Assembly (NCBI GenBank): GCA_002281755.1
Contig: NCHB01000004.1
Coordinates: 1-64,000, forward strand
Direction of reading: 5' to 3'
Source of the DNA: Sulfurovum sp. 16-42-52
GTDB lineage: Bacteria > Campylobacterota > Campylobacteria > Campylobacterales > Sulfurovaceae
DNA: 64,000 bases
Made by a program: the position numbers and the translations under genes. The notes beneath the pieces are model-generated. The model was not told where the DNA came from. It did no database searches and saw only the letters and a list, made by a program, of their open reading frames with translations. Positions 40,752 to 50,369 of the stretch are shown piece after piece (position 1 is the first letter of the stretch; each line of letters starts with the position of its first letter).

Positions 40752-42032
40752 CTACTGCTCAATCCTTATCATCGCAACACTTCCATAGATGACTTCCAGT
40801 CTCTCAAGCGCTTGGATGGCTTCTTGTATCATCTTTTCTTGGCATTCGTGGGTGATAAAGAGAAGTTCTACGCGTTCGTCGTGGTCGTTGTCAGGGTTTT
40901 GCATCATGGCTTCTATGGAGATGTCGTGTTCGCTGAAGAGTTGTGTCACGGTTGCCAGTACCCCTTTTTTGTCATCGACGCTCATGCGCAGATAGTAGTG
41001 TGAGCATATCTCTTCTTTGGGAAGCAGTTTGAGTCCAAACTCTAAGCCTTTTTTGTAACCCAACATCGGTCCTTGGTTGCCTCTGACAATATCGATGATG
41101 TCAGAGATGACGGCTGATGCCGTCGCATCGCCTCCTGCACCTGCACCGTAGTAAAGTGTTTCGCCTACTCTGTCGCCCACTACGGCTACGGCATTCATCA
41201 CGCCGTCTACTTTGGCTATCATGCTCTCTTGGGGTATCATGGTGGCATGAACGCGCAGTTCTACACCCTCGCCGTAGGTTTTGTTATGCACTTTTTTGGC
41301 GATGCCCAACAGTTTGATGGCATAACCGAAATCTTTTGCAAACGCCACATCAGTTTGGTTGATGTTTTGTATGCCTTCGATGAGGATATCTTCTGGTTTT
41401 GCATCGATACCAAACGCGATACTTGCCAAGATGAGCAGCTTATGGGATGCATCAAAACCTCCCACATCAAAAGTAGGGTCGGCTTCTGCATACCCCAACG
41501 TTTGTGCTTCTTTGAGTATGGCATCATACTGTGCACCTTCGTTTATCATCTTGGTCAGCATGTAGTTGCAGGTACCGTTCATGATGCCTTGAATGGATTC
41601 GATGTGATTGGCAGAGAGTCCATTGCGTAGTGCGCCTATAATGGGGATGCCTCCAGCCGTACTGGCTTCATACATCAAAGGGATATCGCCTGCAAGTTCT
41701 TGCAACTCATAACGATGGTAAGCAAGCAGTGCTTTGTTTGCCGTGACAACAGCTTTTCCGTTTTTCAATGCTCTTTTGACAAGCATATAAGGCTCTTCCA
41801 CCCCGCCCATCAGTTCAACGACGATGTCTATCTCGGGGTCATCCACGATGTCCAAAGGATTGTCGCTGAGTTTGATGTCAAGTCCGCGCTCTTTGGCGAG
41901 GTTTTTGACTACACCTGATGTGACAACGATCTTTTGACCTGCTCTGGCTTCGATGATGTCAGCATTTTGTTCAAGTATCTTGACAACACTTGCGCCAACG
42001 GTTCCTACGCCCAATATCCCTATCTTCACCAT
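40752..42032 (-). CDS. hom: Homoserine dehydrogenase
   Basis: 426 aa from ATG 42032, 1 nt after the aminotransferase stop; the longer frame overlaps that gene. N-terminal Rossmann motif VKIGILGVGTVGASVV, catalytic region NGTCNYMLTKM and GYAEADPTFDVGGFDASHK, and a C-terminal ACT domain (HYYLRMSVDDKKGVLATVTQLF in part). Makes homoserine for Thr and Met; the ACT domain allows feedback inhibition. Confidence 0.95.
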   Translation of the reverse strand: MVKIGILGVGTVGASVVKILEQNADIIEARAGQKIVVTSGVVKNLAKERGLDIKLSDNPLDIVDDPEIDIVVELMGGVEEPYMLVKRALKNGKAVVTANKALLAYHRYELQELAGDIPLMYEASTAGGIPIIGALRNGLSANHIESIQGIMNGTCNYMLTKMINEGAQYDAILKEAQTLGYAEADPTFDVGGFDASHKLLILASIAFGIDAKPEDILIEGIQNINQTDVAFAKDFGYAIKLLGIAKKVHNKTYGEGVELRVHATMIPQESMIAKVDGVMNAVAVVGDRVGETLYYGAGAGGDATASAVISDIIDIVRGNQGPMLGYKKGLEFGLKLLPKEEICSHYYLRMSVDDKKGVLATVTQLFSEHDISIEAMMQNPDNDHDERVELLFITHECQEKMIQEAIQALERLEVIYGSVAMIRIEQ

Positions 42033-42033
42033 C

Positions 42034-43260
42034 TTATTTTTTCGCTTCTTCCAAGTCCTTGAGGAACTTTTTGATGTTGCGTGCTGCCTGTCTGATGCGG
42101 TTTTCATTTTCGATGAGGGCGATACGCACATACTCATCGCCATACTTTCCAAATCCTATCCCCGGACTCACGGCTACACCTGCATGGAGCAAAAGCTGTT
42201 TTGCAAACTCCAAAGAACCCATATCTCTGGCTATCTCAGGAATCTTTGCCCAGATAAACATCGAAGCATTGGGCTTGGCTAATCGCCACCCTGCATTGGT
42301 AAACGCTTCTATCATCACGTCACGTCTTTTTTCATACCGCGGGATAATCTGCTCTTCAGGGATGTAGCCATATTCGTCCAGTGCAACCGTAGCTGCTACC
42401 TGAATCGGCGTAAACATACCGTAATCCAACCATGATTTGATGCTTTGAAGCGCGCCGATCAGTCTTTTATTGCCCACGATGAAACCGACTCTCCAACCCG
42501 CCATATTGTAAGACTTAGAAAGGGTGTAACACTCGACTGCGACGTCTTTGGCACCCTCTACACTCATGATAGAAGGCGTTTTGTAGCCATCAAAAGTGAT
42601 GTCCGCATAAGCAATGTCTGAGATAATGTAAAAACGTTTTTCTCTAGCCAATGCAACCAATCTTTCATAAAACTGCGGTGTTACCGTTGCCGTAGTTGGG
42701 TTGTGAGGGAAGTTGACAACCAAAAACTTGGCTTGAGGCATTGAGTTGTTGAGTGAATCTTCCACATCAGCCAAAAATCTGTCTTCATCCACCACAAAGG
42801 TCTCTTCATCAAAAATGAGCTGCATTTTTTCTACATTAGCCCCTGCCAAAATAAAGGCCTGAGAGTGAATAGGATACGTAGGGTCTGGTACGATAGCCAC
42901 ATCACCCGGGTTTGAAATCGCCTGCACCAAGTGCACATAGCCCTCTTTACTTCCCATGGTTGCAACGATCTCGGTATCGGGGTCTAAATCCACATCATAT
43001 TTACGTTTATACCATTTTGCCATTGCCAGTCTGAGTTTGTAGATCCCTTTACTGGCTGAGTAGCCGTGCGTTTTTGGCTTTTGTGCTGTCTCGCAGAGCT
43101 TATCGATAATCGGCTGTGGGGTAGATGCATCAGGGTTTCCCATCGAAAAATCGATGATATCGATGCCGTCTCGTCTGAGTTGCATTTTAATCTCATTGAT
43201 CTCTGCAAACAAATACTTCGGTAAGCGGTTTATTTTCTCAAATTGAATTTCATCAAACAT
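42034..43260 (-). CDS. Class I PLP aminotransferase (alanine/diaminopimelate aminotransferase-like)
   Basis: 408 aa. IDFSMGNPDASTPQPIIDKL, PTYPIHSQAFILAGA, FPHNPTTATVTPQFY and the PLP lysine in CYTLSKSYNMAGWRVGF mark the fold-type I family of AlaT/LL-DAP-type enzymes. The exact amino-donor pair is not determined; common annotation in Campylobacterota is LL-diaminopimelate aminotransferase or alanine transaminase. Its start overlaps the stop of the upstream gene by 1 nt. Confidence 0.88.
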   Translation of the reverse strand: MFDEIQFEKINRLPKYLFAEINEIKMQLRRDGIDIIDFSMGNPDASTPQPIIDKLCETAQKPKTHGYSASKGIYKLRLAMAKWYKRKYDVDLDPDTEIVATMGSKEGYVHLVQAISNPGDVAIVPDPTYPIHSQAFILAGANVEKMQLIFDEETFVVDEDRFLADVEDSLNNSMPQAKFLVVNFPHNPTTATVTPQFYERLVALAREKRFYIISDIAYADITFDGYKTPSIMSVEGAKDVAVECYTLSKSYNMAGWRVGFIVGNKRLIGALQSIKSWLDYGMFTPIQVAATVALDEYGYIPEEQIIPRYEKRRDVMIEAFTNAGWRLAKPNASMFIWAKIPEIARDMGSLEFAKQLLLHAGVAVSPGIGFGKYGDEYVRIALIENENRIRQAARNIKKFLKDLEEAKK

Positions 43261-43832
43261 TATTCTCTCTCTTTACTGTAATTTTCATCTTTAGATTGTA
43301 GCTGCTCTAAGGCATCATCCTGAAGCACTGCACCCGCATTGGCATCATCAATCACCGTCTCGTCACTGCTTAACTCTATGCTTATCACTTCTGGTTGCGT
43401 CTGTATTTTTTGACCTTCAACTTCCGGTACCGGCATACTTTCTATCTGCTCGGTTAGGGAAAAAGGGATCATTTTATTGAAATGTTTTTTATCAAACTGG
43501 GTAAAAAAATACCAAGAAGCATACGCCAAAATAGCTAAAACAATCAATACAGATACCCAAGATTTACTCTTTTTCTCTTCTGTCATCGCTAAAGAGGCGG
43601 AAAATCCCTTTTGCTCTTCGTGCTGAGCATAATACTCCGATGCCTGCTGTCTCAGTGCATTTAATTTGGTATCGTATTCACGCTCCAAAATAGAGATAAA
43701 CCCAAAAGTTTTAACTTTTTTGAACCTGCCAAATTTTCCCTCAATAAGGGCTTGAAGATCCTCTTGCGATATTTTGGTTTTTTGGCTAATGCCTTTGATG
43801 CTATGTTCTTCAAGAATATCATTGAACGGCAT
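43260..43832 (-). CDS. RodZ-like membrane protein, hypothetical
   Basis: 190 aa. N-terminal ~45 residues form a helix-turn-helix-like segment (HSIKGISQKTKISQEDLQALIEGKFGRF), then a coiled region, a single membrane helix (about 91-111: SWVSVLIVLAILAYASWYFF) and an acidic periplasmic tail. The layout matches short RodZ-like proteins of Campylobacterota. Overlaps rlmB by 14 nt. Confidence 0.65.
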   Translation of the reverse strand: MPFNDILEEHSIKGISQKTKISQEDLQALIEGKFGRFKKVKTFGFISILEREYDTKLNALRQQASEYYAQHEEQKGFSASLAMTEEKKSKSWVSVLIVLAILAYASWYFFTQFDKKHFNKMIPFSLTEQIESMPVPEVEGQKIQTQPEVISIELSSDETVIDDANAGAVLQDDALEQLQSKDENYSKERE

Positions 43833-44520
43833 GACTCATCCTGTGTATTAAGATTGCTGCTGCTGCACTTACATTGAGCGAATCAAATGCATGTTTCATC
43901 TGTATCGAAACCTTATGATTGAGTTTAGGTATCACCCTTTTGGACAGTCCTTTGCCTTCGCTTCCCATAATAAGAACGCGTCTTGGTGCAAAGGTCATAT
44001 CCTGCACATTTTCACCTTCCATCGAAGCCCCGTACAACACAAACCCGAGCTGCCCCAGTTCATTGAGCGTGTCGAGGATAGTAGGGATAATCATAAAAGG
44101 CATATCAAGCAACGCCCCTGAACTGCTTCGTGTGATGGCTTCGATATTAAGCTGATTGACTCCTGTAGCAATGACGGCATCTGCACCCAACGCATAGGCA
44201 GAACGTATCACTGCACCGATATTTCCGACATCGGTCAACCCATCAAGCACGACGATAAAATCATAGGTTTTTATCTGTGCCGTAGTAGCAAACACCAAGT
44301 CATCCATCTCAACCAGCAGACCCTGATGATTGCCACCTTTGCTCATCGACTGCGCCCATTTCTCTTCGAGAAATTTGATTTTGTCATGAAAATGGTGAAA
44401 CAACTCTTTGGGGAGCAGACCTTTTGCATGAGCACCCGACTTCGCGACATAAACCGTTTTTATTTTCTCTGCGTGGTGCTGCAATGCATGCAAACAGACT
44501 TGTTTTCCATATAGTATCAT
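43819..44520 (-). CDS. rlmB: 23S rRNA (guanosine-2'-O)-methyltransferase RlmB-type
   Basis: 233 aa SPOUT methyltransferase. Motifs: VVLDGLTDVGNIGAVIRSAYALGAD (motif 1), VLIMGSEGKGLSKRV (motif 2) and VSIQMKHAFDSLNVSAAAAI (motif 3; knot). N-terminal substrate domain begins MILYGKQVCLHAL. Modifies G2251 in E. coli. Lies 34 nt downstream of rsmI. Confidence 0.9.
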   Translation of the reverse strand: MILYGKQVCLHALQHHAEKIKTVYVAKSGAHAKGLLPKELFHHFHDKIKFLEEKWAQSMSKGGNHQGLLVEMDDLVFATTAQIKTYDFIVVLDGLTDVGNIGAVIRSAYALGADAVIATGVNQLNIEAITRSSSGALLDMPFMIIPTILDTLNELGQLGFVLYGASMEGENVQDMTFAPRRVLIMGSEGKGLSKRVIPKLNHKVSIQMKHAFDSLNVSAAAAILIHRMSHAVQ

Positions 44521-44554
44521 AGAGTGATTTTACCTTTTTTTTGCTTGTACTGCG

Positions 44555-45370
44555 TTAAGAAGATGCTATAAGCTCACTGTACCACTCTTTGACACTTTTG
44601 TCACTCAGATGTGCAAGAAGTTTGGCTTTTATCTTGGGGGGGAGTTCCAGTCCAAGTAGCTCTGTAAAGCTCAGGTTTTTCTCGATTTTTTGCTGTGCTT
44701 TGATGATGACGACCCACTCTCCACGTATGGTCAGTGACTGCAGCTGTATCTGAACTGATTTGGCTGTACCCCTAAAGTATCTTTGGTACTTTTTGCTAAT
44801 CTCTTTAGCCAAAAAAAGCTCTCTGTTTTCATCCAGCGCTACTATCTCTTCTAAAAGTTTTTCTAAGCGGTGAGGAGACTCATACAAGACCGTATTAAAC
44901 CCATTGCTCATCGCTTCGCTGAGTGCCGTTACTCTCTCTTTTCCCTTGTGGGGCAAAAATGCATAAAAGAGAAATTTTCCCTCTTCAAAACCACTCGCAG
45001 CATACGCGGTAGTCACAGCTGATGCACCAGGTAAGACATCATAAGAGATCTGATGCTCTTGTGCGTAAGCAACCAACAGCTGTCCCGGGTCTGAGATGAC
45101 AGGCATACCCGCATCACTCACATACACCACCTCTTTTTCACCCAACAGCACGCCAAACTCTGCCAAACGCTCGGCGCCATTGTGCTCGTTAAATGAATAA
45201 AACTGGGCATCAGGGTATACCATCTCAAAACGCTCTTCCAAAAGCCGTAAAAGCCGCTTGGTTTCACGGGTATCTTCACAGAAAAAAATCTCTGCTTTTT
45301 CAAACAGTCTCATCGCACGAATTGTAATATCTTGGGGGTTGCCAATAGGCGTAGGAATAAAAGTAATCAT
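44555..45370 (-). CDS. rsmI: 16S rRNA (cytidine1402-2'-O)-methyltransferase
   Basis: 271 aa, tetrapyrrole-methylase fold. FIPTPIGNPQDITIRAMRLF, FFCEDTRETKRLL, VYVSDAGMPVISDPGQLLV, DVLPGASAVTTAYAASG and LYESPHRLEKLLEEI are the standard signatures. Acts on the ribosomal P site. Next upstream gene on the strand is rpmE. Confidence 0.94.
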   Translation of the reverse strand: MITFIPTPIGNPQDITIRAMRLFEKAEIFFCEDTRETKRLLRLLEERFEMVYPDAQFYSFNEHNGAERLAEFGVLLGEKEVVYVSDAGMPVISDPGQLLVAYAQEHQISYDVLPGASAVTTAYAASGFEEGKFLFYAFLPHKGKERVTALSEAMSNGFNTVLYESPHRLEKLLEEIVALDENRELFLAKEISKKYQRYFRGTAKSVQIQLQSLTIRGEWVVIIKAQQKIEKNLSFTELLGLELPPKIKAKLLAHLSDKSVKEWYSELIASS

Positions 45371-45444
45371 CGTATGCCTTTAGGCAATTTTGTAAAAAAG
45401 TGGTGCAGTGGTTATGCAAGAAGTAACACTTCTTGCAGGTTTAT

Positions 45445-45645
45445 TTAGCTCAATTTGTACTTGTTTTTGAACTTCTCTACTCTACCGGCAGCATCAACAA
45501 TTTTCTCAGAACCTGTAAAGAATGGGTGACATTCATTACAAATATCAATACTTAACGTTTCTTTGTTCGTTTTTGTTTCAAATGTGTTTCCACATGCACA
45601 AGTTACTTTGCATAACTTATAGTCTGGGTGAATCTCTTTTTTCAT
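45445..45645 (-). CDS. rpmE: 50S ribosomal protein L31
   Basis: 66 aa from ATG 45645 (AAAGGATAG site). [20 protein letters not shown] at the N terminus with CACG and later [10 protein letters not shown], the four-Cys zinc form of L31. Short C-terminal basic tail. Zinc-free L31 paralogue not seen. Confidence 0.96.
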   Translation of the reverse strand: MKKEIHPDYKLCKVTCACGNTFETKTNKETLSIDICNECHPFFTGSEKIVDAAGRVEKFKNKYKLS

Positions 45646-45792
45646 TTTTCTATCCTTTAGTTTATGTTGTGTGTCAGGCAACTAACCTGCTCTAGTCTGT
45701 GACTCTTCTTTGATACAAAGGGTATTGCAACGCTCTTGGCGAGACAATAAAGAACGGTATTTTACCCGAATAGATTTAAAAAAACATAAAAT

Positions 45793-46527
45793 CTATTCGT
45801 CTTCATCCTCTCCAAAAAACGCTTCAGCCTCTTTGTCGGCTGCTTCATTTTTCTCTTTTTGAAGCTGTGCATCTGTCAACACTGCTTCATGCAAAAACTC
45901 ACCAAAAAAGGTTTGCGGCTTAGTATGTGCCAAAAAGAGATAGGTACCTACCACAATCCCTGTCATGGTTAAGAGTGCTATCACTTTTTGTATAGGATTG
46001 AAAAGTTGTATCGGCTCTTTGGTGCGCACTTCACATACTCCGCCAGGACAATGCATAGGGTCTTCTTTGGTGAAAAATTTATAAATCATACAGCCTACAC
46101 AGATTGAAAATGCACTTTCAAAAAATACGAGTGTCAGACACAGGACGCAGATAAGGACTTTATAAAAGTTGATATCCCAGTTAATGACAAACCACCACAT
46201 CATCGGAAGCGCAATAAACCAACCCATTATCCATGCGAACCGTTTTTGTGCCGCACCGACATACTCAGGCTTTTGGTTTCGTACAAAAAATTTGCCCATC
46301 AGCATCGAGGGTGCATAAGTCGGAGTGATGATACGTATCGTAAAATCAAGAAATAAAAAAGCCAAATAAACCCGTGCGACTATCGTATGGTTAAAGCCGA
46401 TACCCACAAAAATAACAATCATCCCCAGCATACCAAGTATCCCTGCAGCTGCTCTTGCCTCTCTTTCGTTGATGACACCGATGTCATAACCGGGGACTTT
46501 TGCCCCATAATCCGATATAAAATTCAT
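45793..46527 (-). CDS. DUF4395-like membrane protein
   Basis: 244 aa, about five to six membrane helices. The pattern VINEREARAAAGILGML, then LAFLFLDFTIRI, CVGCMIYKFF and a Cys pair in HCPGGVCEV fits DUF4395. C-terminal tail is acidic and charged. A CVGC plus HCPGGVC combination could bind metal or be redox active. Function unknown. Confidence 0.65.
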   Translation of the reverse strand: MNFISDYGAKVPGYDIGVINEREARAAAGILGMLGMIVIFVGIGFNHTIVARVYLAFLFLDFTIRIITPTYAPSMLMGKFFVRNQKPEYVGAAQKRFAWIMGWFIALPMMWWFVINWDINFYKVLICVLCLTLVFFESAFSICVGCMIYKFFTKEDPMHCPGGVCEVRTKEPIQLFNPIQKVIALLTMTGIVVGTYLFLAHTKPQTFFGEFLHEAVLTDAQLQKEKNEAADKEAEAFFGEDEDE

Positions 46528-46560
46528 CCAAATCTCCTTATTTGATTATTCTCTGCCTAA

Positions 46561-47229
46561 CTATAGCAGCAGTTTTGCAGCAACCGCGCAGACTGCACTC
46601 TCACTTTTAAGCACCAAAGGGGTATCTAATCCTATGACCTTATGCGCTTCAAACAGTGCTGTCTCCCCTTCACTCAATCCGCCTTCACACCCTACTACAA
46701 TCGTATCGATTGAGAGTGTACTGCTCAGTTTCTCTTTTGAAAAATTAAGTAGATAACTGTGAGGATTTTGGCTTAGAAATGCCTGAAGGGTATCTGCTGT
46801 CTCTAAACGCATCATGGTGCTTCTTCCCGACTGCTGTGAAGAGTTCAACAGTATCTTCTCCAAGCGTTTAAAGTCTAGGGTAAAACTTTTTTGAGACCGT
46901 TTACAGTAGATAAACGTAATCCGTTCAACACCCATTTCATTTAAAGAAGGAAGTACCTTTTCGATATTTTTAGGATCAATCACACACCAGCCGATATGAA
47001 GTGGGGATTTAGCCTGCACTTCATGTATCTGGCTCTCCTGTAAAACAAGAAAAACGGACTGTTTGTCAATGGCTGCAATGTGGTAACGATGTAGAAGCCC
47101 ATCTTCAAGATTGCGCAGGTACAAGGTGTCGTTTGCTTTGTGTCTGCGTACTTTGAAGATATAGCGATGCTCATCTCCAAGCAATGTAAGCTGAGGCTTA
47201 CCTGCCTCTTTGTGAAAAAGATACACCAT
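46561..47229 (-). CDS. rsmE: 16S rRNA (uracil1498-N3)-methyltransferase
   Basis: 222 aa SPOUT enzyme. HRYIFKVRRHKANDTLYLRN in the N-terminal PUA-like domain; WCVIDPKNIEKVLPSLNEMGVERI, FIYCKRSQKS and LLNSSQQSGRSTM; SAM loop VVGCEGGLSEGE. The start lies 2 nt after the upstream membrane gene stop. Confidence 0.9.
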   Translation of the reverse strand: MVYLFHKEAGKPQLTLLGDEHRYIFKVRRHKANDTLYLRNLEDGLLHRYHIAAIDKQSVFLVLQESQIHEVQAKSPLHIGWCVIDPKNIEKVLPSLNEMGVERITFIYCKRSQKSFTLDFKRLEKILLNSSQQSGRSTMMRLETADTLQAFLSQNPHSYLLNFSKEKLSSTLSIDTIVVGCEGGLSEGETALFEAHKVIGLDTPLVLKSESAVCAVAAKLLL

Positions 47230-47231
47230 GA

Positions 47232-47672
47232 CTACAGCGCAATCATCCCTTTGGCTTTAAACACCATCAATACGACCATCCCGGCTACCAGTGCAATCTG
47301 CACAATGGAAATCTTCAAAAATGCACCTTTGAGCATCTGATGGGTTTGTGCATTTTCCAGGTTTGCCAGCTTAATCGTTTTGTGTTTTTTGATCTCAATC
47401 GCCATCAATGCTGCCCAAACCACCACCATGATAATCGTCGTAACCGACCAGCCCAAATCACCCGTAAATATAGCAACAATCCCTGCAAAAGCGATCATCG
47501 TTGCGAGTGCTTGAAATATCATCGTGTAGATAAAACTTGCTTTTTTAAAACCCAATGGATTTTTAGCTGTCATCATAGGAATCACCAGTCCACCCACTAA
47601 AAAACCTAAAAAAACTTTCACCAAAATACTGTGTGCTACCAACATCTCTTCTACCATATTTTGTCCTTGCAT
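47232..47672 (-). CDS. Conserved hypothetical membrane protein
   Basis: 146 aa with four predicted helices (about 12-32, 52-70, 75-91, 117-140). No recognised motif or Cys. Cotranscribed with rsmE, 2 nt apart. Divergent from moeA. Confidence 0.6.
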   Translation of the reverse strand: MQGQNMVEEMLVAHSILVKVFLGFLVGGLVIPMMTAKNPLGFKKASFIYTMIFQALATMIAFAGIVAIFTGDLGWSVTTIIMVVVWAALMAIEIKKHKTIKLANLENAQTHQMLKGAFLKISIVQIALVAGMVVLMVFKAKGMIAL

Positions 47673-47741
47673 CTGTATGTTTAAAAGGGGATTATACCCT
47701 ATTTAGCTATAATCAACCTAAGAAAAATGTGAAGGCGGATT

Positions 47742-48959
47742 ATGGCTATTTCGATTACCAAAGCACTGGAAATGATCTATGAACATACCCCGACGGTAGG
47801 CTTTGAACTCTTACCTATAGAGATGAGTGTAGGACGTATTTTGCATGAAGATGCTGTTGCCAGTTTTAATCTGCCGCGTTTTGACAATTCGGCGATGGAC
47901 GGTTATGCAGTCAAATGTGCAGACGCTGGAAAACGTGTATCTTGTACAGAGGTAATCTACGCCGGTGACAACCCGCAGATGAAACTGAAAGCCGGAAAAG
48001 CCATCAAAATCATGACCGGTGCACCGCTTCCAAAAGGGTGTGAAGCGATTGTACCCGTGGAAAGGGTAACCCCCAATGAGGGACATATCACCCTGCCTGA
48101 GGAGATACATAAAACAGCACACATGAGATTTGCAGGCGAAGACGTCAGATGCGGTGAAGTGTATCTGCACAAAGGAGAAAAAGTCACTGCCTACAGTATC
48201 GCTTTGCTTGCGAGCCAAGGAGTCACCCATATCTATGTCACTCGGAACATCAAAGTCGCCGTCTTTGGGACGGGTGATGAACTCCGTCCGCACTTTGAAA
48301 AAATAGCCCCGCATCAGCTCTACAACTCCAATACCCCCATGTTTTTGGCTCGTGCCCAAGCATTAGGGTGTGAAGCCTCTTACATAGGAAGTTCTGCAGA
48401 TACCCTAGACTCCTTAACTAATTCCATTAAAATGGCGTTGGATGCAGATATCATCATTACCTCAGGCGGGATCAGTATGGGAGACAAAGATTTTACGAAA
48501 GATGCGTTTACTGCACTAGGAATGCAACTGCACTTTGACAAAGTAGATATAAAACCCGGTAAACCGACATCCTTTGGTACTCTAGGCAAAACGGCGGTTA
48601 TCAATCTACCCGGTAACCCATTGGCATCGATGGTCAACTTTGAACTTTTTGTAAGAGCTGTCATACGTAAAAAGTCTGGGATGAATGCGTATCGTCATGC
48701 TGCACTCATGACATCTATCAAAGAAGATCTGACCTTGCAAGAAGGTAAATACAGTGTGCGGCTGGGGCGATTTGACGGTGAAAGTTTTATGCCTTTTACA
48801 AAGCAGCTTCCCGGCATGATTTCACCCCTAAGAGATGCCAATGCACTGATGATCACTGCACCCCAGAGCAAACATCTCAAAAAAGGTGAAAGTGTAAAAA
48901 TAATACCTATCAACTGGGAATTTACAAGTCAATACGAAGAAGACTTTTTCACCTACTAA
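47742..48959 (+). CDS. moeA: Molybdopterin molybdenumtransferase
   Basis: 405 aa. Inserts molybdate into adenylated molybdopterin. LPRFDNSAMDGYAV near residue 48, GEDVRCGEVYLHKG, the GTGDELRPHFEKIAPHQLYNSN domain (GTGDELR) and TSGGISMGDKDF, followed by INLPGNPLASMVNFELF. Supports the formate dehydrogenase at 33 kb. Divergent from rsmE; convergent with queD 10 nt away. Confidence 0.94.
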   Translation: MAISITKALEMIYEHTPTVGFELLPIEMSVGRILHEDAVASFNLPRFDNSAMDGYAVKCADAGKRVSCTEVIYAGDNPQMKLKAGKAIKIMTGAPLPKGCEAIVPVERVTPNEGHITLPEEIHKTAHMRFAGEDVRCGEVYLHKGEKVTAYSIALLASQGVTHIYVTRNIKVAVFGTGDELRPHFEKIAPHQLYNSNTPMFLARAQALGCEASYIGSSADTLDSLTNSIKMALDADIIITSGGISMGDKDFTKDAFTALGMQLHFDKVDIKPGKPTSFGTLGKTAVINLPGNPLASMVNFELFVRAVIRKKSGMNAYRHAALMTSIKEDLTLQEGKYSVRLGRFDGESFMPFTKQLPGMISPLRDANALMITAPQSKHLKKGESVKIIPINWEFTSQYEEDFFTY

Positions 48960-48968
48960 CTGTTATTC

Positions 48969-49553
48969 TTAAACCTTTGCAGGGTTTTGGATGCACTCCT
49001 GAGCCAAAAGTTTCTTCCATAGCTCGGGGTCAGTCCATTCGCTTTGTACTTGAGGTGAAAAGACGATCTCTTCAAGCCTTATGCTTCCCATCAATTCACT
49101 GTGCGCATCCTCTTTAAACCCCTGAGCATATCCCGTTTCTGTCTCATGCACGATAATACTGTGAAGGCTGACGTTTTTCTCACCATTTTGCATACCAGTA
49201 CACGCCAATATCCGCTCCACAATCAGATAAATCACGCGTGAAAACTGTTCAGCCGAAGGAGAAACGGGAAGTTCTATCCATCTGTTGCTGTAGGTTTTCA
49301 TCGCAGTCACATAGGCTGTATCGTCTTTTGACCACAGGGTGATGGCATGGTCAAAAGAGTCTATCATCTCTTTGATGGAACGTTTAGTGAGTCCAAAATC
49401 ATACACCATCTGTCCGTTGTCCAGATAATTTGACTCCAAAAGCACTTCGATTTTATAAGAGTGTCCGTGGATATTTTCGCTACAGCGTCTGGTTGTGCAG
49501 TCGCGTACGATATGTGCATTTTCAAATTTAAAGAGTTTACGTATGAGCATCAT
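48969..49553 (-). CDS. queD: 6-carboxytetrahydropterin synthase
   Basis: 194 aa. Queuosine/7-deazaguanine pathway. Zinc-binding His residues in FENAHIVRDCT, NIHGHSYKIEV; catalytic FDHAITLW segment and VHETETGYAQG with the conserved Glu. Longer than the ~120-residue E. coli enzyme, as in other Campylobacterota. Clustered with queE. Confidence 0.9.
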   Translation of the reverse strand: MMLIRKLFKFENAHIVRDCTTRRCSENIHGHSYKIEVLLESNYLDNGQMVYDFGLTKRSIKEMIDSFDHAITLWSKDDTAYVTAMKTYSNRWIELPVSPSAEQFSRVIYLIVERILACTGMQNGEKNVSLHSIIVHETETGYAQGFKEDAHSELMGSIRLEEIVFSPQVQSEWTDPELWKKLLAQECIQNPAKV

Positions 49554-49610
49554 AGTCCTTGCTTGGGTGCATAGTATGTTTGATTGTAACCAAGCTAGCT
49601 AAAATTTAGA

Positions 49611-50369
49611 TTATACGCCCTGTGTGGTGTCAAAAACACGGATATGCAGTCTGTCGCTGTAGTAAAAATTGTGCTGCATACAAAAGGAAAATACCGCTTT
49701 GTCATTTTTCCAAATGGCATCCCTGCTCTCACCTACAGGCATACAATACACATTTAAGTCGGGCAAAATATCTCTGATGATCTGTATCTCATCTTTGGCT
49801 GTAGTTTCTACCAGCTGTCTATCGATGGTAAACTTCAAAAAAGCCTCTTTGGCATTTTTTTGGATACCTAAAAGTGCGGGGACAACGAAACGTTTTTCTG
49901 TGCTTTCACCTGAGTTAGAAAGCTTCAAAGAAAGTGCAAAGATACACGCTTTATAGGCAGGATAGGCTTCAAAATCGATTGCTACAGTGCCATTGGTCTC
50001 AAAGGTAATGGCACTGCCCGAAGAGATAAGCCACTCAATGACGGCGTAAAAAACCTTGTCTTGATGATACAACAAAGGCTCACCTCCCGTGATGACCACA
50101 TGCGGCAGATATCCTATGGTACTAAACTCTGCCTGCAGCATATCAATAAAGGCTTGAGCCTCCTCTACTTTTGTCCATGATTTGGCAAAGGTACTGTCAA
50201 CAGAAAAATAAGTATCACATCCATAACGTACTTCACCTTCTACCTCGTACGACACTGCAAAGCCAGGGCAGGAAAGATTACACCCTCCTGTACGCAAAAA
50301 ATATGAGGGTGTACCCGCATACCTGCCTTCACCTTGTATGGAGAAAAATTGTTCACTAAGGTAAAACAT
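49611..50369 (-). CDS. queE: 7-carboxy-7-deazaguanine synthase, radical SAM
   Basis: 252 aa. FFSIQGEGRYAGTPSYFLRTGGCNLSC at the N terminus (given here in parts: SIQGEGRYAGTPS and TGGCNLSC) with a further Cys in YGCDTYF, so the cluster motif reads C-x3-C-x16-C, unlike the standard C-x3-C-x2-C. VVITGGEPLLYHQ and FETNGTVAID follow. Overlaps the moaA stop by 1 nt, coupling Moco and queuosine radical SAM genes. Confidence 0.85.
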   Translation of the reverse strand: MFYLSEQFFSIQGEGRYAGTPSYFLRTGGCNLSCPGFAVSYEVEGEVRYGCDTYFSVDSTFAKSWTKVEEAQAFIDMLQAEFSTIGYLPHVVITGGEPLLYHQDKVFYAVIEWLISSGSAITFETNGTVAIDFEAYPAYKACIFALSLKLSNSGESTEKRFVVPALLGIQKNAKEAFLKFTIDRQLVETTAKDEIQIIRDILPDLNVYCMPVGESRDAIWKNDKAVFSFCMQHNFYYSDRLHIRVFDTTQGV

